DNA from: Clavibacter capsici
GTDB taxonomy: Bacteria > Actinomycetota > Actinomycetes > Actinomycetales > Microbacteriaceae
DNA: 64,000 nt
Assembly: GCF_001280205.1 (NCBI RefSeq)
Contig: NZ_CP012573.1
Coordinates: 434,001 to 498,000, forward strand
Direction of reading: 5' to 3'
The position numbers and the translations under genes were made by a program. Each line of letters opens with the position of its first letter. The stretch's first letter is position 1. The notes beneath the pieces are model-generated. The model was not told where the DNA came from. It did not search any database and saw only the letters and a list, made by a program, of their open reading frames with translations. Positions 59,002 to 64,000 of this stretch are shown in pieces.

Positions 59002-59967
59002 ATGGACGACGGCGGCGCGGAGGTGACGGCCCCCGACGCGCGGACGACCTACCTCCCCGACCGCGAGGTCGACCTCCGGCTGGTCCTCCGCCCGCTGTTC
59101 CGCGGCGTCGTGGATCCGACCTGCCGCTGGGATCCCGCCCCGCCCGGCTCCCGCCGCATCGGCATGTGGCGCACCGCCCGCACACCCCTCGGTCCGGCGT
59201 CGCTCCGGTTGGACCCGCGGGCCGACGGCGGCGTCGAGGCGCGCGCCTGGGGCCCGGGCGCCGAGTGGGCGATCGACGGCGTGCCGGAGCTGCTCGGCGA
59301 AGGCGACGACTGGTCCGACCTCGACGTCTCCGCGCATCCGCTCCTCCGCGACGCGCACCGCCGGCTGCCCGCGCTCCGGCTGATGCGCACGAACCACGTG
59401 TTCGAGGCGATGGCCTCCGCGGTGCTCGAGCAGAAGGTCACCGGACTCGAGGCCCGGCGGGCGTGGCGGCAGCTGATCCTCGCGCACGGCGACCCGGCAC
59501 CCGGCCCCGTGCCCGTCGGCATGCGCGTGCTCCCGTCGCCGGAGCGCTGGCGCCTCATCCCGTCCTGGGAGTGGCACCGCGCGGGCGTCGACCCGAAGCG
59601 GTCGCGCACGCTCATCGCCGTCGCGACCTCGGCGGCGGGGCTCGAGCGCACGCTCGCGCTCGGCCGGGGGAGCGAGGAGATCACCCGGCGGCTGCGGTCG
59701 ATCCCGGGCGTGGGGATCTGGACGGCGGCGGAGACCACGCAGCGCGCCCACGGGGATCCGGACTCGGTGAGCGTCGGCGACTACCACGTGCACGACACGG
59801 TCGGGTGGGCGCTCGTCGGCCACGCGGTCGACGACGACGGGATGCTGGAGCTGCTCGAGCCGTGGCGCGGCCACCGTCAGCGGGTGATGCGCCTCATCGA
59901 GGCGAGCGGGTTCCGGAAGCCGCGCTTCGGCCCGCGCATGACGGTGCAGGACCACCGCGCGCACTGA
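59002..59967 (+). CDS. DNA-3-methyladenine glycosylase II-like (HhH-GPD family)
   Basis: 321 residues. The helix-hairpin-helix IPGVGIWTAAE near residues 234-244 is followed by the catalytic aspartate D260 in SVGDYHVHDTVGW, the HhH-GPD arrangement of AlkA. The N-terminal 100 residues form the AlkA-type beta domain with a reduced strand set. FEAMASAVLEQKVTGLEARR is the conserved first GPD helix. It should remove alkylated or deaminated purines. No Ada-type regulator lies nearby. Confidence 0.86.
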   Translation: MDDGGAEVTAPDARTTYLPDREVDLRLVLRPLFRGVVDPTCRWDPAPPGSRRIGMWRTARTPLGPASLRLDPRADGGVEARAWGPGAEWAIDGVPELLGEGDDWSDLDVSAHPLLRDAHRRLPALRLMRTNHVFEAMASAVLEQKVTGLEARRAWRQLILAHGDPAPGPVPVGMRVLPSPERWRLIPSWEWHRAGVDPKRSRTLIAVATSAAGLERTLALGRGSEEITRRLRSIPGVGIWTAAETTQRAHGDPDSVSVGDYHVHDTVGWALVGHAVDDDGMLELLEPWRGHRQRVMRLIEASGFRKPRFGPRMTVQDHRAH

Positions 59968-60024
59968 GCCGGGCGGTGGTCCGCGACCGTCGGATCGGCC
60001 GTCGTCGGATCGGCCGCCGCCGGA

Positions 60025-60825
60025 TCAGCTGTCGGCGGCGATGCCGTCGGGCAGGTCCGCGCCGGCGCCCTTCAGCGCGTCCACGAGGTCCTGGCCGGCG
60101 ACCGTCTTCACGATGTCGCCCTGGATCCGGAGCGTCGGGGTGCCCGTGACGCCCGCGGAGGTCGCGTCGGAGGTGTTGCCCGTGATCCACGACGAGTACC
60201 GGCCCTCGGCCACGCACGTGCGCGCCGCGTCGGAGGAGACGCCCTCGGTCGTGAGCCACGTGACGAAGTCGGCGTGGGTCCACGAGTCGGTGACGGTGGA
60301 GTGGTTGTCGAACAGGGCCGAGTGCACGGCCGGCCACTTGTCGGGCTCCTCCGCGAGGACGCACGCGGCGGCGCTGCCCGCGACCTGCCCGTACTTCGTG
60401 ACGATCTGGATGGGGTGGTAGACGATGCGCACCTGGCCGGTGGCGGCGATCCGGTCGAGCAGCGGGCCCGTCTCGGCCTCGTACTGCGCGCAGTGGGGGC
60501 ACGAGTAGTCCTCGAAGACGTCCATGGTGACCGGGGCGTCGGCCGCCCCGACGCTCACGCCCGTGGGCTCGGACGCGACGCGCACCTGGTCGCCCGTGGA
60601 CAGCGGCGCGGTCGCGTCGGCGACGGGGCCCGCGGCGCTCGCCGCCTGGGACTGGCCGAGGAGGTAGACGCCGCCGGCGATGGCCGCGATGACGAGGACG
60701 AGGCCGCCCGCGACGGAGAACTGGACCATGAGGCGACGGCGCTTGCGGCGACGGTCGTCGAGGGCCCTCTCGATGCGTGCCTTCTCGCGGATCGCGCGTA
60801 CCTTCTCGTTCTCATGCCGGGCCAT
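60025..60825 (-). CDS. Membrane-anchored DsbA-family thiol oxidoreductase
   Basis: 266 residues. A basic coil (about 1-33), one membrane anchor (34-56) and an outside thioredoxin domain with C109-P-H-C112 in FEDYSCPHCAQY, a helical insertion with a second cysteine pair (AACVLAEEP, ARTCVAEG) and the cis-Pro segment GVTGTPTLRI. It probably forms or reshuffles disulfides in exported proteins, like actinobacterial MdbA/DsbA-type proteins. The ATG at 60825 is 7 nt after TAGGAT. Confidence 0.9.
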   Translation of the reverse strand: MARHENEKVRAIREKARIERALDDRRRKRRRLMVQFSVAGGLVLVIAAIAGGVYLLGQSQAASAAGPVADATAPLSTGDQVRVASEPTGVSVGAADAPVTMDVFEDYSCPHCAQYEAETGPLLDRIAATGQVRIVYHPIQIVTKYGQVAGSAAACVLAEEPDKWPAVHSALFDNHSTVTDSWTHADFVTWLTTEGVSSDAARTCVAEGRYSSWITGNTSDATSAGVTGTPTLRIQGDIVKTVAGQDLVDALKGAGADLPDGIAADS

Positions 60826-60832
60826 GCGCACG

Positions 60833-60838
60833 ATCCTA
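60833..60838 (-). promoter_or_regulatory. Leaderless -10 box of the DsbA-like gene
   Basis: TAGGAT on the minus strand, 7 nt before the ATG at 60825. Confidence 0.58.
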
Positions 60839-60888
60839 GGGATCGGCGCGTCCGTGCCCCTGGGAGGCGCCACAGCGCACCGTATGGA

Positions 60889-60894
60889 TAGGCT
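60889..60894 (+). promoter_or_regulatory. Leaderless -10 box of the aldose epimerase gene
   Basis: TAGGCT, 6 nt, then the GTG at 60901. It forms a back-to-back leaderless pair with the DsbA-like gene. Confidence 0.62.
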
Positions 60895-60900
60895 CGGCGG

Positions 60901-61854
60901 GTGCCCGAAGACGTGTCGTACATCCCCCGCCTCCCCACCGGACAGCAGCACGAGCTCGTCGCGGAGGTGGACGGCCGCACCCAGCGCATGGTGATCGCGG
61001 AGGTCGGCGCCGCGCTCCGCGTGCTCCAGGTGGACGCCACCGACCTCGTCCAGTCCTATCCCGACCGGGCGCGGCCCCCGTTCTGCAGCGGCATCGTGCT
61101 CGCGCCCTGGCCCAACCGGATCCGCGACGGCATCTGGCAGCAGGGCGACGTGGTGCACCAGCTCGACATCACCGAGGTCGACCGGGAGAACGCGATCCAC
61201 GGGCTCCTCGAGAACGCGCCGTACCGCCTCGTCGAGCGCGACGAGGTCTCCGTGACGCTCGCCGCCGACGTCCACCCGCAGCGCGGCTACCCGTTCGCCC
61301 TCGAGACGACCGTGCGGTACGAGCTCACGGGATCCGGCGTCCGCGTGACGCACGGGATCCGCAACGTCGGCGACGCGGACGCGCCCGTCGCCGTCGGCAC
61401 GCACCCCTTCCTCCGCGTGGGCGACGTGCCCACCGAGGACCTCGAGGTCGTCATCGACGCGCCCACCCACATCGAGGTGGATCCCGTGCGCCTCAACCCC
61501 ACGGGCGCCCAGACCCCGGTCGAGGGCACCCGCTTCGACCTCCGCCAGGGCGTCCGCGTGCGCGACGCGCAGCTCGACGACGCGTGGGCCGACGCCCGCG
61601 TGGTCGACGGCGTCACGCGCCACGGCGTGCAGGCGCCCGACGGCCGCCGCACCGAGATCTGGGCGGACGGCGAGTTCACCTACTGGCAGGTCTTCGTGAC
61701 GCCGTGGTACCCGGTCGCCGACGGCCACGTGTGGGCGGTCGCGGTCGAGCCGATGACGGCGCCGGCGGACGCCTTCAACTCGGGCGACGGCCTCATCACC
61801 CTCGCGCCCGGATCCGAGTGGTCCGGCACCTGGGGCATCGACCTGCACGACTGA
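60901..61854 (+). CDS. Aldose 1-epimerase family protein (GalM-like)
   Basis: 317 residues, GTG start. Galactose-mutarotase fold: PWPNRIRDGIW for the sugar arginine, AIHGLLENAPY with the first catalytic-site histidine, GTHPFLRVGD with the second, and the base glutamate in VAVEPMTAPADAF. It interconverts alpha and beta anomers of hexoses in the cytoplasm. It is transcribed alone. It may serve the nearby sugar modules but no direct link is visible. Confidence 0.88.
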   Translation: MPEDVSYIPRLPTGQQHELVAEVDGRTQRMVIAEVGAALRVLQVDATDLVQSYPDRARPPFCSGIVLAPWPNRIRDGIWQQGDVVHQLDITEVDRENAIHGLLENAPYRLVERDEVSVTLAADVHPQRGYPFALETTVRYELTGSGVRVTHGIRNVGDADAPVAVGTHPFLRVGDVPTEDLEVVIDAPTHIEVDPVRLNPTGAQTPVEGTRFDLRQGVRVRDAQLDDAWADARVVDGVTRHGVQAPDGRRTEIWADGEFTYWQVFVTPWYPVADGHVWAVAVEPMTAPADAFNSGDGLITLAPGSEWSGTWGIDLHD

Positions 61855-61940
61855 TCCGCACGGGCCGCCCGGAGCCGGGCGCGCCCGGTGCACGCTGGTC
61901 GGAGAACGAACCCGCCCGGGACGCGTCGCGCCGACCGTCC

Positions 61941-61946
61941 TAGCGT
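61941..61946 (+). promoter_or_regulatory. Leaderless -10 box of the VOC gene
   Basis: TAGCGT, 6 nt, then the ATG at 61953. Confidence 0.6.
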
Positions 61947-61952
61947 CGGACC

Positions 61953-62402
61953 ATGACCGACACCGACCCGACCACCGCTCCCCTCGACAGCATCACGGGC
62001 GTGCACCACGTGCGCCTCTCCGTGACCGACCTGGCCCGCTCGCGCGCCTTCTACGAGGGCGTGCTCGGGCTCACCCCCGCCATCGAGAGCGAGGGCGACC
62101 CGAGCGACCCGGCCGTGCGGCAGGATCCCGCGCAGTACTTCGGCGGCGTGATCTACGGCGTCGGCTCGCAGCTCCTCGGCCTGCGCCCCGTCACGGCCGG
62201 CGGCGCGTTCGACCCCGAGACGCGCGGCCTCGACCACGTCAGCCTCCAGGTCGGCTCGCGCGACGACCTCGTGCGCGCGGCCGCGGTGCTCGAGGAGCGC
62301 GGCATCGTCCACGGCGAGGTCATCGACTTCCCGACGGGCATGTCGATCCTCTCCGTGCAGGACCCCGACGACATCAACGTCGAGCTCGTCGCGGCGGGCT
62401 GA
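61953..62402 (+). CDS. VOC family (glyoxalase/bleomycin-resistance-like) protein
   Basis: 149 residues. GVHHVRLSVTDLARSRAFYE opens the first beta-alpha-beta-beta-beta unit and GLDHVSLQVGSRDDLVRAAA the second; the putative metal ligands are H19-like and H-like histidines at the start of each unit and a final Glu (INVELV). The substrate is unknown; a glyoxal, catechol or drug could be bound. It is monocistronic. Confidence 0.86.
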   Translation: MTDTDPTTAPLDSITGVHHVRLSVTDLARSRAFYEGVLGLTPAIESEGDPSDPAVRQDPAQYFGGVIYGVGSQLLGLRPVTAGGAFDPETRGLDHVSLQVGSRDDLVRAAAVLEERGIVHGEVIDFPTGMSILSVQDPDDINVELVAAG

Positions 62403-62435
62403 CCCATCGACGACCCCCGGGCCCCGGCGCCTGCG

Positions 62436-62441
62436 TAACAT
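62436..62441 (+). promoter_or_regulatory. Leaderless -10 box of the OhrR-like gene
   Basis: TAACAT, 7 nt, then the ATG at 62449. It favours this start over the internal ATG codons at residues 15 and 17. Confidence 0.52.
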
Positions 62442-62448
62442 CTATCGC

Positions 62449-63009
62449 ATGCGCCGGGCCCGGCCGGACGCGACGGTCGAGGAGGACGCGATGGCGATGG
62501 ATCCGCTGGCGCTCGAGAGCCAGGTCTGCTTCCAGGCGGTGGTCGCCGCGCGCACGGTGGTCGCCGTCTACCGGCCGATCCTCGAGCCGCTCGGCCTCAC
62601 GCACACGCAGTACCTCGTGATGCTCGCCCTCTGGGAGCGCGACGACCGCTCCGTCTCCGACCTCGGGGCGACCCTGCAGCTGGAGCCCGCGACGCTCACG
62701 CCGCTGCTCAAGCGCCTCCAGGGCGCCGGGTTCGTGGACCGCGCCCGCAGCAGCGCGGACGAGCGCGTCGTCCTCGTCTCCCTCACGCCCGCGGGCCGCG
62801 AGCTCCGCGACCGCGCCATGGACGTGCCCGCCCGGGCGGCCGCGCGCACCGGCATGACGGTGGAGGAGCTCGTGATGCTGCGGGACTCGCTCACCGACGT
62901 GGTGGGGCGGCTGACCGGCTCGGTCGCGGACGGCGACGGCGACGGGGGAGCCGGGGCCGACGCGGAGAACCGCGGGGCCGACGCCGGCGCGGACCACCGC
63001 GCCGCCTGA
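62449..63009 (+). CDS. MarR family regulator, OhrR-like peroxide sensor
   Basis: 186 residues. The winged helix core includes LTHTQYLVMLALWERDDRSV and the recognition helix LEPATLTPLLKRLQGAGFV, then the wing SSADERVVLVSLTPAG. The reactive cysteine of OhrR is present as C27 in LESQVCFQAVVAARTVV, followed by the Y-R-P element, so it probably senses organic hydroperoxides. No ohr peroxidase gene is adjacent. A Gly/Asp/Ala-rich tail of 30 residues follows the fold. It is convergent with the GH32 gene (7-bp gap). Confidence 0.86.
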   Translation: MRRARPDATVEEDAMAMDPLALESQVCFQAVVAARTVVAVYRPILEPLGLTHTQYLVMLALWERDDRSVSDLGATLQLEPATLTPLLKRLQGAGFVDRARSSADERVVLVSLTPAGRELRDRAMDVPARAAARTGMTVEELVMLRDSLTDVVGRLTGSVADGDGDGGAGADAENRGADAGADHRAA

Positions 63010-63016
63010 CCGGCCG

Positions 63017-64000
63017 TCAGCGGGCGGCGTCGAAGGGCGTCCAGCTCGCGTCGGTGACGCGCGTCGTACCGTCGACGGCCTCGACGGAGAGGGCCGCGCC
63101 GCCCAGCGCCCCGACGGTCGCCGTCGTGAGCACCGCGCGGTCGCCGTCGACGAAGGCCTCGATCGTGCGGTCGTCGACGACGAGGTCGAGCGTCACGGGA
63201 TCCCCGGGCGCCATATCCGGCAGCGGCGCCGTCGCCGGCCGCTCGTAGGGGTCCGGCATGATCCCGTCCGGGTCGTCGTCGCGGACGACGAAGGCCTGCC
63301 GCCGCTCCCGGTCGTAGCCGACCGTCACCGAGCCGCCCTCGGGGGACGCGAGCCGCACGCGGGTCTCGCGCGCGGGATCCGCCGGGTCGGGCGTGAGCGT
63401 GAGGCGGAGGCGCGAGGGGCCGCCCGGACCGTCGGCGAGCGGCGTCGAGGCGTCGACCCGGGCGTCGGCGATGGGTCGCGCCTCGCCCTCGCGGCCGCCG
63501 AGCGCGTCGAGCGCGGACGACCGGAGCGCCCAGCCGTCGCCGTCGGACACCAGCCGGAGCTCGCGGACCAGCGACTGGCCGCCGCCCGCGCCCCCGTCGC
63601 GCAGGGGGAGGCGGCCCGCGTAGTCCCAGCTGCTCGTCCAGCCCATCGCGTAGCGGCGGGTGGGCGCGTCGCCGTCGGCCGGATCCGCCCAGGTCACCCC
63701 CGCGTAGAAGTCGCTGCCCTGGTCGAGCCAGCGCGGGGCGTCGTCGTCGGTCGTGAAGCGCTCGCCGTCGAAGTCGCCGACCCAGTAGGCGTAGCCCGTG
63801 CCGCGGCCCTGGCCGGCGCCGTTCGCGCTCGCGCCGAGGACCCAGCGGACGCGGTCCGGATCATCGGCGCTCGCGATCGGGAACACGTCCGGGGTCTCCA
63901 GCGTGCCGAGGTCGTCGCGCCCGAAGTCGGAGCGGTAGGTCCAGTGGATGAGGTCGGGCGACGTGTAGAAGCCGATGCGCCGGCCCTCCGCGAGCGCCAT
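63017..64000 (-). CDS. Glycoside hydrolase family 32 fructanase/levanase-type, C-terminal part
   Basis: Only the last 327 or so codons lie in the window; the start is beyond base 64000. The beta-propeller part has GFYTSPDLIHWTYRSDF, the acid/base glutamate in TLETPDVFPIAS (the usual E-C-P is E-T-P here), DFYAGVTWAD and RYAMGWTSSWDYAG. The second half is the GH32 beta-sandwich ending with IEAFVDGDRAV. It hydrolyses levan, inulin or sucrose-type fructosides. Whether it has a signal peptide cannot be seen. Its fructose product would suit the ketose module 5 kb away. Confidence 0.88.
   Translation of the reverse strand: MALAEGRRIGFYTSPDLIHWTYRSDFGRDDLGTLETPDVFPIASADDPDRVRWVLGASANGAGQGRGTGYAYWVGDFDGERFTTDDDAPRWLDQGSDFYAGVTWADPADGDAPTRRYAMGWTSSWDYAGRLPLRDGGAGGGQSLVRELRLVSDGDGWALRSSALDALGGREGEARPIADARVDASTPLADGPGGPSRLRLTLTPDPADPARETRVRLASPEGGSVTVGYDRERRQAFVVRDDDPDGIMPDPYERPATAPLPDMAPGDPVTLDLVVDDRTIEAFVDGDRAVLTTATVGALGGAALSVEAVDGTTRVTDASWTPFDAAR

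Noticed and set aside
59985-60025. Short direct repeats of a CGTCGGATCGGC-like unit, possible CRISPR or recombination site
   Set aside because: About three imperfect 12-15 bp copies with no spacers of constant length; simple GC-rich duplication in a short gap.
1-64000. tRNA genes, rRNA genes, insertion sequences, transposases
   Set aside because: I looked in all gaps and found no cloverleaf, no transposase motif and no terminal inverted repeats.

Overview
The window is about 73% GC and gene-dense, with almost no intergenic space. Gene content points to an actinobacterium of the Microbacteriaceae, most probably Clavibacter or a close relative: a BldC-type regulator beside the tiny ribosomal protein bS22, the coproporphyrin-dependent haem pathway, an MptB-type mannosyltransferase, a mycothiol-type DinB protein, CsbD and DUF2510 proteins, and many leaderless genes with a TAnnnT box just before the start codon. 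This placement is inferred from gene content only. I see no rRNA, tRNA, insertion sequence, prophage or CRISPR array.

Layout. 1-7.7 kb: housekeeping genes (partial upp, tadA, a CDF metal transporter, proC, a KtrAB/Trk-type potassium system, an ArsR-type regulator, a BldC-like protein, bS22, a HAD phosphatase, a glutaredoxin-like protein, a Dabb protein). 7.7-12.2 kb: an accessory carbon-source module (LacI regulator, sugar-type MFS transporter, alpha/beta hydrolase, two-domain SGNH esterase). 12.2-14.5 kb: five small genes of mostly unknown function. 14.7-23.5 kb: an archaeal-type AspRS, 5-oxoprolinase pxpABC, a DUF2510 membrane protein, a UvrA paralogue and a group 2 sigma factor. 23.8-31.6 kb: the System II cytochrome c maturation operon (phosphatase, TlpA-like, CcdA, ResB, CcsB), then menC, menB and menE. 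31.7-34.1 kb: CsbD, a small membrane protein, Nudix and two GNAT proteins. 34.1-48.0 kb: every enzyme from glutamyl-tRNA to protohaem by the coproporphyrin route (hemA divergent from hemE-hemY, then hemQ-H-C-D-B and hemL), interrupted by five envelope-related genes. 48.0-52.2 kb: an endonuclease, a haem oxygenase homologue under a clear DtxR/IdeR box, DUF1304, an AcuI-like reductase and pfkA. 52.2-59.0 kb: a rare-ketose module (ROK repressor, ABC importer, two ketose 3-epimerases, FrcK-like kinase). 59.0-64.0 kb: an AlkA-like glycosylase, a DsbA-like thiol protein, an aldose epimerase, a VOC protein, an OhrR-like regulator and the 3' part of a GH32 fructanase.

How the parts work together. Three sugar modules (LacI-MFS-esterases, ROK-ABC-epimerases-kinase beside pfkA, and GH32) suit a plant-associated heterotroph. 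The ccs, men and hem clusters together supply c-type cytochromes, menaquinone and haem for respiration. The haem oxygenase homologue links haem turnover to iron starvation.

Best candidates for new biology: (1) the ketose operon, where both epimerases keep the complete D-allulose 3-epimerase metal tetrad and a perfect 10-bp inverted repeat sits on the divergent promoter; (2) the iron-regulated haem oxygenase homologue that appears to lack the proximal haem-ligand histidine; (3) a strong excess of the palindrome GGATCC in all reading frames, which brings in otherwise rare GGA and GAT codons; (4) about eighteen leaderless promoters with near-constant geometry.
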